From positions 920,347-984,346 of the forward strand of contig CAUJNA010000580.1 of NCBI GenBank assembly GCA_963377175.1: 64,000 nucleotides of DNA, written 5' to 3'. Below are positions 44,328-56,821 of the stretch, in pieces. The notes below the pieces were generated by a model. The model searched no databases and was not told the origin of the DNA. It was given only the letters and a program-made list of their open reading frames with translations. The position numbers and the translations under genes were made by a program. Positions within the stretch are counted from its first letter, which is position 1; each line of letters begins with the position of its first letter. The stretch comes from Effrenium voratum (Eukaryota > Sar > Dinophyceae > Suessiales > Symbiodiniaceae).

Positions 44328-44760
44328 CTTAAACAAGAGGCCTAGCCTTCTGACAAACACCCTGGGATGGGATCAAAGGAATGCTCGATGTGAGGGCGCG
44401 CGATGTGCTCTTCACCAGTGCGGAGTTTGCGGCGCTGCAAAAACCAACGCTTCCCACTAGGCCACGAGGCCAAGCTTTTGCATTTGATGGAGGCATGGCT
44501 GCCATACAGGGATCCTTCCAACAAATTCCTGCAAGGCTGATAGCACAGCAACGACTGACAACTATCACCATGAGTTCAAGTATCCAGGCATGCTGATGGC
44601 ATGTCAACAGGCTACGCCTTTTGGAACATGTCGCCTGTTCTCGAGGCGTGGGAGGGCCTCTGTTGGGGGAACGCTTCAGTTCAGCCTGTTTCTGCTTTCC
44701 CTGAGCCCATGGGCGTCTACAACTTTGGTTGCCAGCTGCAAGCGGCTTCTGCAAGTCACC

Positions 44761-44763
<3 letters not shown>

Positions 44764-44845
<82 letters not shown>
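44764..44845. repeat. (CA)n microsatellite
   Basis: About 40 uninterrupted CA units. A shorter, imperfect (CA)n lies at about 49,454-49,498. Thr-His or Cys-Val open frames across them are artefacts. Confidence 0.95.
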
Positions 44846-44846
<1 letters not shown>

Positions 44847-45088
44847 GAAACCGGGAACACAAACGTCCGACCACTTCCGGAAAAAGCACGTCTGTTCGAA
44901 AACCCTGCAGGCTTGTTGCTGCCGAGATCTCGGCCCCAACCCCCAACCCCTTGGGCCCGACCCCAAAAACCAACCGCTGGTCTTGCACGCGAGGTTCCTT
45001 GGGCCCAGGGCGCCCTCGCCGCAAAGCGAGCCTCAGCGCTCCCGAAGGTTTCAGAAACATGGGGCCGTCAAAGCGGCATCAAGATTAC

Positions 45089-45194
45089 CCTCCCACCAAC
45101 TAACACGGAACCTGACGTTCAGGGGGTCCTGCAAGACCATTTTCCTTTTAAAGGGAACCCCCTGTCAAGTTCCATGTTAATTGGTGGGAGAGTA
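45089..45194. repeat. Foldback element, family 4 (CCCTCCCACCAACTAACA type)
   Basis: TACCCTCCCACCAACTAACACGG at the left and AGTTCCATGTTAATTGGTGGGAG at the right are inverted repeats about 60 bp apart. The same ends make up the tandem array at 60-62 kb. Confidence 0.7.
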
Positions 45195-46160
45195 CACGAG
45201 CTAAGTGGGTGCGTCTTAAAGTAGGGGGCCCCAACAACTGGTGTGTTTCCCCTTGACAGCAACCCCAAAATTGGGTACCGAGCCTCAACAAAGACAGGCC
45301 CAAATGGTGAAAAACTGATCCCGAAAGCGATGTTGAGAATTGGACCATTGCCAGAAACCCTCATCACATCGCTTTATCGGAAGGGTTGATGTACATCCCA
45401 AAAAATGGTAAGCACAGGGGCTGTGAAGCAGCGAAGCCTGTATGATTCGTTCCCTTGTGGTGCTTTGGCCCGCTTTTCACGTCTGTTCTTCTCGGAGTCT
45501 CACAGAAACCAGCCGGGTGCGTCTTTTTTAGGGGAGCCCCCCGAAATGCTGGGTGCTCCTTTTGGTTTCAATTTCAAACAACACGAAAAGGGTCCCTCGA
45601 AAAAAAGACGAGCCCATCTGCTGTCACAAATATCAGGTCCCTCAACAACTCCCCGCAAGCCCCGCGCTCAACCCCAGCACCCTTGTTCAACCTTGGCATT
45701 CGCGATCCACGGAAGGTCCAGCCCCGAGTGCTGCCAGTCTCAAGAGCCCAGTCCGTTGAGTCTTGGGCTTGTTGTGTCTGGGGAAACAAAGTCCTGTGAG
45801 AAAACCAACGGCAGTTAAAAGTCCTTTGGGTCTGAAAATGTTATGCCACGAGGGCCAACGCTTGAGAAACTCGGGAAGATTGGCATCTTTTCAAATGGTC
45901 TCTTAGAATTGTTGCCCGGCTTCCAAAAGCGCTTCCCAGAAAGCTAGAGAACAACTGAACAACACCTCTCTGCTGCGTTGCGACCCCGCATCTCCGCTGG
46001 CACTGCTGCTCGCTTGAGTTGGGCACTGGCAGCACTTGCACCTCTCCGATTGGGACTGGCCTCCTCTCAAACCGCTTCCCGCGCAGTGCGCGTTCCCACT
46101 GCGCACACGCTTGTAATGGCCGGCAGGCATCCCCCAACTCTGTCCAAGATGACCCCACCC

Positions 46161-46271
46161 CATAGGTGTTGCAGGCAGAAGTGTCCTTTTAGGGCAAATA
46201 GCTGGCCCTGGTAGATGATGAAATTACCAGGTAAACCAGGAATCGCCATGCCACCAAAAAGGACACCTATG
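46161..46271. repeat. MITE-like foldback element, family 1
   Basis: Right end CAAAAAGGACACCTATGG, left end CATAGGTG...AGTGTCCTTTTAG; interior TGGCCCTGGTAGATGATGAA...CCAGGTAAACCAGG. GTTGCAGGCAG occurs inside the left end and just outside the right end, so the left terminus may be rearranged. Confidence 0.6.
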
Positions 46272-46537
46272 GTTGCAGGCAGTGACCTAAAGCAGAGCAG
46301 ATGCTGCAGATCGGGCTCTTTTTAGCAAACCTTGATGTTACGGAAAGCGCGTTCGTGTCGTCGCCAAACCCTGGCGTTTTTTCCTCGGCGTCAGCCCAAC
46401 TCTCTTTTCGGAAACCCCGTCTGTCTGCGAACCCCAAAGTTCTTGGGCTTAAGCCGTGGACAGAAACCGGCCATACCTCCCTGGGGTGCACGAAAACGCG
46501 CCAAACATCGGCGTGTGCACGCGTTGTATACAAAGAC

Positions 46538-46571
<34 letters not shown>

Positions 46572-46737
46572 GTCTGCGCCGAGACTGAGCCAACTGAGAG
46601 AAGTTGTGGATGGGTTGCTCATGTCTCCCGTGGGGGTCCATTTCACAGGTCTTGCCACCGGCATGCCGGCTGCCTATTTCTCAGAGCAGCAGCGATCTTT
46701 TCCTGCACGGGTGCCGCTTACCCTCCCCAAAAGAAGG

Positions 46738-46854
46738 CCATGGGTCAAAACCCCGTACCAAAATCCAGTGAACATCCCAATCCAACCACTAACATAGGTT
46801 CTAAAATGGGTGGTGCACCTACCCCAAAATGATACCATTGGTTTTGACCCACAG
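46738..46854. repeat. MITE-like foldback element, family 3
   Basis: CCATGGGTCAAAACCCCGTACC at the left and CATTGGTTTTGACCCACAG at the right, with the family interior CAGTGAACATCCCAATCCAACC. Confidence 0.7.
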
Positions 46855-47160
46855 CCAGAAGAGTGAGCCGTGGCGGGGGGGTGGAAGCTTCTGAAACCTC
46901 AGCTGCCAGGCGTGCCAAACCTTCGATTACGCTTTCCAGGCTAAAGGCCCGGAATGAGGACCCAAAGCCCCAAAGACAGGGCCTCGTCATTTGACGTGGC
47001 GCCGCCAGCATTACCAGGTTCTGGCAAATGAGAAACAAAGGGCGACGGCACCACAGTCGAAACAATACTGGAGCTTGGCGGCAGGAGTTCCTTTCATCTA
47101 GCACAAGAAGAATCACAGCCCCCAATTCCATGTAGGGCCTGTAGGGCGGACTAAAAGGCT

Positions 47161-47287
47161 AAACAGGGATCCTTGCATTATACACCTGAACATTCCAACT
47201 TGTAAATGGTGGTTTCCCTTTATTTTGGTGTTGAAAAAGCCACATGGTTCAAAAGGTTGCAAAATGAGTTCCTTTTAAGGAGCCCTG
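47161..47287. repeat. Dispersed repeat family 5, second copy
   Basis: Nearly the same sequence as 15,931-16,049 (AAACAGGGATCC ... AAGGAGCCCTG), separated from it by the viral insertion and about 31 kb. Confidence 0.65.
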
Positions 47288-48841
47288 CTAACGCCCTGGG
47301 GTTCACTGGGCCAAAGCTTGCCAAAGCTTCACGGGGGAACGACGAGCTTCTTGTTGCAAGAGATTCAGGTCACGTGGGTTGCCAAGGCATGTAAATCTTA
47401 ATATGTGACCGGACTGTTCTTCGCGTTGGGACACCAAGGTGCTCATATTGGCAGTGAAGCTGCCAAGAACAATCAAATCGCCCGGCCCTTGCGGCATGCT
47501 GGTCTTGCTGCGGGAAGAGCTGACATTGCAAAGCACCCTGCCAAAAGCCTGGACAATTGAAATCTTAATGCAAAAACCTTAATGCAATCCTTCAAGTCAA
47601 GAAACGCTGGCTTCACGCTCCCAGCGAGAATTGGTTCGACAAAAGCATCTGCACGCAACACCTAAGCCGCGTTCCAAGGGCCAAAACCACACCCAACCCC
47701 CCACCCCCAGGGCCAAAACCAACATACATCCACACCCACACCCAACCCCCCACCCCCCGACTTCAAAGGGATGAAGCCAGTCGCACCAAAAATGAGCCGC
47801 ATTGAAACTCGCCAACCCAACTCCTCAAGAAACCAATAACCGGCTGGGCTCAGATTGCGCGTCTGACCTCCCTCCCTGAGTCGGGGGCAAATGATGCAAA
47901 GCCAAGCTACCTCCTCAGCTTCCGAGAAAACCTCAGTATGGACAAGGCTTGACAGCCCTCGGGCATTCGGTCAATGTGGGGATGCTTGTAGCTGGAAGGC
48001 TATCATAGAGCTTGGTAAGGCGGACGATATCTAGCACTGGGGTGATATCCATACAGGTTTTCGCGTACCTCTCGCCATCTGGCCGTGCTCGGAGACCGGC
48101 GCACCTGGGCAGCGGAACACGCAACGGCCACGGCTGCAGGTGCAGGCCGTGCCTGTGCCGTGCCTGCGCCGTGCAGGCCGTGGACCGTTGCCCGCTGCCC
48201 TCTGAGCCTCTGAGGGCCCAGCTCTTGGACCTCTCTTGGACCAGCGAGCTGGTCGGCGCTGGTCGGCGCACTCAAATGCACGTTCGCAGTTCGCGAGCGA
48301 AGGCGCACAGGGCGCACTCGAGCGCTCAGGGCGCTCAGGGTGAGGGAGCCCTTGGGGCGCTCAGGGCGAGCTCAGAGAGCGCCCTTCAGCTGGGCCAAAG
48401 TGGCAAGCTCAGCCGAGCCTGCCTGGCCCGTTTGCGGCCAGCTGACTGTGTTTCCTGACACCAAAGATCCATATCATATATGTGCATTTAGACTTCAAAG
48501 CAAAAATGCCCCCATTGGCTCAAGCACATGGGTGTTCAGGTTGCCGTAGGAACTTATTTTGGGGGTGTAGCTCGGCCGTTGCTCCGAGCGCTGGCGTATC
48601 GCCGTATCTCGCGGCGATAAAGCCGTCTAGGAGGTCACCGCTTGGATGTGGCAAGCCTCCGGGGAAGGCTCTAAAAGCAACCTCTCCGCGACGCTCCTTA
48701 TATACTCTCCTTGGGAAAAGCCTAGGGGACCCATAGGCAAAGAAGGTGCTCCTGGGAAAAAAAAAGCTCTGGGGGGGTTGCTTGTGCATCGTCGGCACGA
48801 CGTGTCCCTCCGATGTCTCGCAAAACTCTAAAGCATCCTGA

Positions 48842-48956
48842 TCATAGGTGTCCTTTTTGGGGAAATAGATGACCCTGGTAGATGATTGAACTGCCAGGTA
48901 AACCAGGGCCATCTACATCTATTCTTCTACCAAAACAACCAAAAAGGACACCTATG
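48842..48956. repeat. MITE-like foldback element, family 1, with 7-bp target duplication
   Basis: CATAGGTGTCCTTTTTGG and CCAAAAAGGACACCTATG are perfect 18-bp inverted ends. ATCCTGA flanks both sides (48,835-48,841 and 48,957-48,963). The interior TGGTAGATGATTGAACTGCCAG carries no gene. Confidence 0.85.
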
Positions 48957-49466
48957 ATCCTGACTTCAACGGCCCGGAAAAACACATGCGGAGCGGATAT
49001 CGCAAAGCCAGGCGAATGGAGGGAAGCCATCCGTCCTCCTGCCTATCAAGCGGCTCAGCGCTCAGCCAACCGGCCAAGCCGGAATCCGGAAGCCAAAGTC
49101 TTGGCATCCTATTCTGTCTCTTGGTGTGACGCCCTCTCCCGAAGAAAAAAACACTGGTGTGGCTGTTGGACAAGGACTACCGTATTTCAGCGCTTCGAAA
49201 GCGGCACGCCAACCAAAGCTTCTGCATTCCAGGAGGTCACAAATAATATGTTTGCTTTCTTGATTTGGGTGTAGGTCAAAACTAGGAAACCCTCCAAATA
49301 GCTGGCGTCATGCTGGTTCCCTCCTCCAAGAAGGTTCCTGGCTTTGCAGAGGCCAAGTAAGGCCACAGCCAGTTCGTTTGACTCTGAAAGCGACCCCCCA
49401 AGCCCGGGGCTCTTACTTGGTCTCAGAACTGTTTCAAGAGCCCCTCCATATTCACACACACACACT

Positions 49467-49498
<32 letters not shown>

Positions 49499-49829
49499 GA
49501 GTTGTTTTTGATCTCCCGTTCTGTCTCTCGCTGGAGACCATGTTCTGCCCACTCTGGTCAAACGATCCCCGGGAGAAAAATGTATGACCGGAAACTTGAA
49601 AACAAGATCCATTCTGGTCAGAACCTGAAAGAAAGTTCTCCCTGGAAGACATCGGCCCGTCCCGTGCCAAAGCTGTCCGCGCCAGCCAGAGTCCGAGCCC
49701 CGCACTCAGCGGCCCTTGCCGCGCAAAGCGCGGCCGCTCGGCGGTGGCGGCCCCGCATTGCGGGACATAGCCTCGAAAAAAAAATGTGGCAACGTCCAAA
49801 CTAGAACCTCCATTGTTCGGTTGCTTTCT

Positions 49830-49920
49830 GCGCCCCTGCTAAAAGTGTAACTTTCAGTGGTTTGATGGAAAACCACTAAAAGTTGGCAAAAAGTCAAAGT
49901 CCTAACATCCAAGCAAAATG
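49830..49920. repeat. Foldback repeat, family 7 (CTAAAAGTG... type)
   Basis: CCCCTGCTAAAAGTGTAACTT...CAGTGGTTT and AAACCACTAAAAGTTGGC are inverted parts. Related pieces lie at about 184-245, 4,980-5,045, 6,940-7,000, 59,545-59,602 and 59,690-59,790. Confidence 0.55.
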
Positions 49921-51351
49921 TACCAAAGATTCTCTCAAGCCTCCTGGAGAAAATAAACACAAAACCAATGGTGGCAAATTCCCTTTAAACCAACAGGGAA
50001 ACTAGCCTCCCGGAAATAGAATAATAATAAGCAACAGTGATAGATTCGCTTTAAGAGCCAACAGTTTCCAAAAAAGATTCATTTCGGCAAATGGAAGATG
50101 ATACAACAATACTAGGATCAAAATAAGCATACCTGGTCTTCTAGTTTGATGCTACAAATGCTAAAATCACGCCATTCAAATCTAGTATCATACCGCCATG
50201 ATGCCCCACACGCACACTCTTGAACTCCGGGCCAAGGGTTTGGAAGCCTCTGGGTACCATCATAGGCAGAAATGGCGAACAAGGCATGGATGATCGGTGA
50301 GCGGTTCGCTTTCCCGGGCCATTGCACATTGGCCCGAGCGAACAAGGCAAACAGGCAAACTTCCGTGGGGCAAGGGGTTCGCGGAACGAGAGTTGGACAA
50401 CCCTAGGCTGATCCAGGGGTCGCTTGGGGTTGACGCCTTATGTGCGCGGCAAGCTCATATGCAAGGAACACATCCAAACCTTCAGATTAAGACAGCCTGA
50501 ATTCTCAGCCGCCAGCGGTACTAAGACAACATGCCCCAGCTCAAACCTTGAATTCACTCCATCGCATGCAGATCTGTGCTGGAAGGGATTCCAATTCCAA
50601 CATTCCTTCAGACTCAAAAGTGAACATCTGTCAGCATGAATGCGTCAAGCTGAACGTGTCGAAATGAAACTGAGACCATCCAAAGAGCTAGCTTGCTCTT
50701 GGCTGACCTTTCAAACCGTCGAAATGAAGCCTTCTTGATTCCCTTCCCATTCAAAATAAGACCTGCCCAGCAACGCCGGAAGAGGCATGCGGTGTTGCCC
50801 TTCGCTGCTACCACGAATGAACCACACCTTCCGCATAACCAGCTGACCTCTTCCGACTGCGGCGAACCGGCCTCCACGTCAGGAGTCACTTCCTGCCAGG
50901 AAAGCCGCAGCGGGGTCGATGTTTCTACCGAAATGACCATAATACGGTTTGTATTCAGGCGCCCAGAAATGGAGCGCAAAACATGAGCGGCTTGCTCCCG
51001 TTTTGCCTGCAAACGATTCCATCAAGGGAGGCACACCCCAAGTCTCTATGCTCCCAAGCCGGGTCGAGCCTACCAGATGGCATTTTTTGATTGCTGCTCG
51101 CATGGCACGCGCGCCACGACACGAACACTCCCACCGAAACGTTCATAACTCAACCGGGGACACTCTAGTGGACATAAACCACGAACAGCTGTACGTCATC
51201 CCCACTTCCTCCTACCTTACACGCAGTCAACCATTTGTAGCTCAAAAGAAAACACAGGACACGTTTCCGACTGAAATGTGTTGTCCTAGGCAACTTAGCT
51301 CTATTCGGCCGTGCTTGTGCTTGTATGTGTGCGTGCGTGTGCGTGTCGGTC

Positions 51352-54300
51352 CTGGTTGGTCCGCCGCATCACCTCAATGATGCCGCGCAAGGCGTGGGCG
51401 TCTTTGTCCGAGATCAGAGTCACGGCATAGCCTCGCTGTGTCAGCAAGGCCATGGCGCCCGCTCAACTTGGTGCCATCCCCCTTAGGTTTACCACGACAA
51501 GATTCCTGATCTTACCCCGGGTGTCCTTCAGCAGTAAAAAGCAACGGAAGGTAAACAAAAGTTGGATTTTCTCCAGTGCTAGAAGTTCCTTGCTCCGTTT
51601 GTTTTGAATTTTCACCATAGGACCGTACAACAAAGTCGCTTTGTATGATGAGCCCGTTCTTCGGAAACTTTGAAGCCGGTCCTGAAGATTTCAATCGCAG
51701 CGCTCCGGAACTTGCAACAAGCAAACTTGATTCTTGCCCAGAGTCACATGTGTCACGGCCTGGAATTTTGGACACAGGTGCTTCAGCAGGAGCTGTTTAG
51801 AGACTGAATGTCTTGTCGAGGAAATACTTAAAAATAAAAACTTGGATTGAGATGCAAAATGAGCTGAGGAGGGGCTCGAGATCCAGGAGGCGCACAACGT
51901 TTTCAGAATAAGCATTGTGAAGCATTTCGAAAAAGTAGTCTCAAAACACAGGATTCGGAGTCAACCTTCAGAAAAGATATTGAATCGATGACGAACACCT
52001 CAAGCCTCACAACATTCAAAGACAGTATTAATGCGAATCAGTTGTGAAAACTCCAGGCTCATGTTTCGGAGAAAACTTTCGGCAGAAGCATCTCTAAAAC
52101 CATCACCCAAGACACAGAATGCATGACAAACCTTCAGACTCAACATGGTGATGAAAAACGTGAAGAGAATGTGATCGACACAGAAATTCTAGGAAACCTT
52201 CAGAATGAGCACCTGTAAAATTTAGAAAACAACTGGACCACCGACTGGAGAACAAAAATCCCCAAGAACCATTATTCAGACAAAACATTCAGAAAGAGAA
52301 AGAGCCAGGCCGTAAGGGTGCGCCAGAGAATCGAGCCTCCTAGCAGGGTCCCCGTTCAATTCAATCAGTTTGGCCTCACTTCAGAAGATGGCTGCCCATC
52401 AAAGAACTCCAGGCTCTGTGGTCATAACATCAGTCAGCACCCAGGTGTGTCATCACCCATGGATGCGCAAGGCGTTTAGAGGCCAAATCACACAAGCACC
52501 TGAGGACACAAGGCCCCAGCCGTGCGGCCCAAGAATTGTTGGTAGACTGCAGGACCGTTTGGGAGGCGGTTTACAACAAACATTCTAGGGCCAAGCCAAC
52601 CCCTTCCCTTCGGAGCCCTTCCGACCCTTCCAAGAACTTCACTGAAAGAAATGAGAAGGGATAGTGACTCCAAGCCGCCTTTCTGGCCAGCACGGCCTGT
52701 TCGGCCAATTCGATGCACATAGTCCTAGCGAAACAAATCAACGAAACGGGAGGGGGGCAAAAACTGTGGTGTATATCCCAAATACCTTTGGTCCCTCATC
52801 CGTGACAAGAATGCACAAGCTACGGTGCTCGAGGAATCCATTCCAAGTGGCACTCCCCTCCCCGCTGCTTCATTTCAAAGAAAAAAAACTTGGCTCACAC
52901 AAAGTGTTGCCACCTAAAGCCATTTGTCCACCACCTAAAACCATTTGTCCACCACCTAAAACCTTTTGTCCATCACCTAAAGACCCATTTTTCCACCACC
53001 TAAAACCAATTGTCCACGTCGTAAAAACCCTTTTCCACCATGTGGCTGTGGGTCAAAACCAATGGAATTTTTTGGGGGGCAGGTGCACCACCCATTTTAG
53101 TGGGGATTGGGATGTTCACTGGGGGTACGAATTGGATTTTGACCCATGGCCACATCTTCTTGAGCAGTCGAATCCGCAGTCCTCTGTGTTGCCCGGCGCG
53201 TCGTAGTTCACCACCAGCGTCACGCCTCGCGCAGGACGCGCGGACGAAAAACGAACCGGCGACCCCCACCGTTGAGCGCACCGTGCGGCAAGAGTCTGAG
53301 GGGTGATTCCTTTTCCATTCTGTTCGGCCATCATGCTTTTCAAAAACCAGCCATTTTCTGTGGGTTTTCCTGGAAAGAATGGAACTGGGCTGATTCCAAC
53401 CATTCTGCTAAACATGATCTGGGGGAAGGTCCGGAAGATATGGAGGATAAGCTGGCTTTTCTAGGGGGGTGATTCCTTTTCCATTCTGTTCAAAACCCAG
53501 CAATTCCCCCATTCTAGAAATTCTAGGGTTGGTTCCCCATTCTAGGGGTTGGTTCCCATTCTAGGGGTTGGTTCCCCATTCTAGGGGTTGATTCCCCATT
53601 CTAGGGTTGATTCCCCATTCTAGGGTTGAGTCCCCATTCTAGGGTTTGATTCCCCATTCTGTGCAACCATTCTTTTCAGATGGAAGTTGTGGAGTGAACC
53701 ATTCTAGGGGTCGATTCCCCATTCTGTTCAACCATTCCTTTCAAAATGGAAGTTGTGGAGTGAGCCATTCTAGGGGCTGATTCCCTTGTCCATTTTGTTC
53801 AGCCATCGTGCTTTTCAAAAACCAGCCGTTTTCAACCTGGGTTTCTGGAAGTTTTCCAGAAAGAAGGATTCTTGGAAAGAATGGGGAAGGCAGCCCTAGA
53901 AAGATGATGCTGCTCGTTCCTGTTGGGTCCAAAAACCAAGACATCCACCGACACAAAACACAAAGCTCCCAAACGCAGAAAAAAAGAAAAGAAAAAAACA
54001 CATCCACCGAAGAAATAGCTTGCCTTGGCGGGTAACCTGACCGGCCGACCGATCGCTCGATTTCGCCACCCGGGAACGGCGCCTTTGACGTCGATGCCTC
54101 GTGCTGCAACGTCCGTGGCACAGATCAATTTCATGGCGCCGGTCTTCAGTTCCCCGAGCGCCTAAACCCGGCCGTGCGGTCGACCGCCGCGGTCGACCCC
54201 CTCCCTGCTCAAGCCAAAAAAAATCGCTTCGCACGCTTAAAACACAGTCTGCTGCTAGGTTTTATGCTTGGAGGTCGTGGTGCGGTTTTTGTGAAGCTCG

Positions 54301-56587
54301 TTCTCGCATTTGCATGGTCGCTGTTGACCCCTCTGCAAAAAGTTTAACTTTCTGTGGGTCCAATGAAGAAGCAATCATTTCCCAAACCAATCAAAGCCCA
54401 AAGATCCAACCAAATAAGCATCAAGATTTGGATAGTCGCTTGAACACTCGCAACAGAGAGGTCCGGCAGCTGAACTCTGTATGGCACCAGAGAGATCATC
54501 GGCGAAATACGTGCCTGTGAAACTCGGGGAAACGGATTTAGATGGTCTTAAAAAGAACCAAAAAAGCATACCAACCAAGTCAAATGCCCAATTTGAGGAC
54601 ACGCCAAAGCGCACTAGGCGCCCAGAAAGGTGCATGCTGCATGGAGCATTGAGCAGAAACGCATTTTTTGTTTGAGATCAATGTGGAGGCCCCAACAGCA
54701 ACAGCTGTTTTTCAAAACATGACGGCCCCCCAAAACGTTGCTCAACCGGAAATGCGGAAATGCGTGAGGAAATGGATGATCGCTAACGTTGGGCCTATCG
54801 ACGCTCATGGTGTTTTGACCTCTGCGAGCGCCTTCCCAACCCCTCAAATCTCATCCACTCACGCCCGCTCGCGCCCCACTCGCACCCCTGAAAAATGCAC
54901 GGTTCTTATCTGTGGATGGACAACATCCACTTCGCACCAGTTGGGATGGTTGATACCCTATGGATGCTAGTTGATAAACAACCTACCAACTGGTGCCCAG
55001 CAAAGCTTGCCTATCCACAGTATTGATCCTTAGCCATTGACCCAACTAACTAGTTAACCATAATCCCTATTGGTCATATGGCAATGGGTCACAATCCCGT
55101 ACCCCCAGCGAACATCCCAATCCAACCGATAAAATAGCTTCTAAAATGGGTGGTGAATTCACCTACCAAAATGGGATCAACCAAAACGGTTTTGACCACC
55201 ACAGCCATATTTAACAAGTCCATGCCCCCCAGCCACGAGCCGTAGCCGGGCGGCATGTTCGCGCTCGCGCTGGCCCTTGTCGCCATGGATGGCTGCGCAG
55301 GGCACCCCGTTCCGCTGCAGGTCCCGCTGCAGCTGGTCGCACCTCAAAGCGCGCCGAGGGAACACAGGTGTCCTTTTGGGAAGCGCCACCCTCCCAAAAG
55401 CCCATAAGCACCTAGCATGCCTGCAAATCTTTGCATCGCCCAACCCGTGCCTGTGGTTTTCGGGAGCTGCTCCCTCCAAGAAGCGACATGCGTGTTTCAT
55501 AGGGCAAATAGATGGCCCTGGATGATGAAACCACCAGGTAAACCAGGAATCGCCATGCTATTTTTCCCCCACAACAACCAAAAAGGACACCTATGCGATG
55601 GGAAGCTGCGCAACCCGAAATCGCAGGGGCCGCGTTCTTGCAGAGAAAGGCCCCGGACAGGCTCTCCTGCAAGCCGTTTCCTGGCGCTTTGCCCAGTTTT
55701 GCCTCAAGCATCTACTCTACACGCAATGTGTGCGACTGATGTCATTGATGGATCGCTACTACAAAGGCATTGTGCGTCAGGTAATTGGGCAATGGTTCTA
55801 CCCCACAGCCATGCTTTTTTCGTCTCCCTTTGGCTCATTCATCTCACCAGGCTTACGATCACTTGCCAAAAACCGGCCGGCTCTCTCTCGCCCGCCAAAA
55901 ACGAGCGAGTCGGTCGAAATTGGGCCCCCGGCATTCGCTTCGTGGAGCAGAAAATGATGGCCTTGGCCGCGCTGTTGTGGCGGTCCCCGACACCTGGAGC
56001 GCAAAGCGGTGCGCGAAGGGGCCGGTCGCGGCAATGGCAACATCGGCTCGAGCCATGAGGTTCAACTGTCCATACAAAATGCCGGAAAAGGCTGGAGAAC
56101 GTCTTATTTTCTTTCTCTCTCTCTCTCTCTCTCTACCAATGAACAAGCAATGAACATATGTGTCCTGATTTGTTGTTAGGTGAATCAACGAATGTTTGGT
56201 CATGGGGCTCCAACTCGTGGACTCTTTGAATCAAGGGCCTGTGGATTTAAGTCAAAACCAGAATCGCCACCAATTCAAGTTGGTTGGTTGATTCTTACGA
56301 CCTCCCCCCCCCCCCAAAAAAAAGAAGAAACAGATAAAACATTGAAGGCATTTTCCAATTGAACTCATGGGGTGGTTTTGAGGAAATCATGATTGAACCA
56401 ATGACAGACCACAACAAGCCCAACCACAGCACTGGCCTGACTGGGACAAGACCTGCAGCAAGATCTGGTTCTTGTTGGACATCGTGCAGGGAGTCACAAT
56501 CTGCACAATGTCCTGCAAGCAAATGCAAAGGACACAAACACGCAAACACACGAATGCTCCAAGGCAAAGAAAGAAAGAAAGAAAGAA

Positions 56588-56629
<42 letters not shown>

Positions 56630-56725
56630 GAGAGAGCGAGCGAGCGAGAGGGAGGCAAAAACGCAACACACCAAAGCACGCACGCACGAACGCACGAACG
56701 CACGAACGCACGGACACACACTCGC

Positions 56726-56821
<96 letters not shown>

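Larger units (their letters stand above)
42656..51351. other. Host DNA with repeats, no gene named
   Basis: It holds foldback elements (44,213; 45,089; 46,161; 46,738; 48,842; 49,830), a (CA)n array, C-rich tracts (about 43,560-43,735, including two copies of a block with GGCTCGCTCAG and AAGACATGAAATATACTCCTAA) and a family 5 repeat. The GC-rich pocket 47,940-48,440 is open in several frames and the minus-strand reading VLDIVRLTKLYDSLPATSIP looks protein-like, but no family could be named. At 50,900-51,100 a minus-strand frame ending in DPAAAFLAGSDS might be a 3' exon of the helicase or another gene; unproven. Confidence 0.5.

Noticed and set aside
48505..48530. Relic dinoflagellate spliced leader (CATTGGCTCAAG near 48,514)
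   Set aside because: Only about 11 bases match the end of the spliced leader; not enough to call a relic or to support retroposition.
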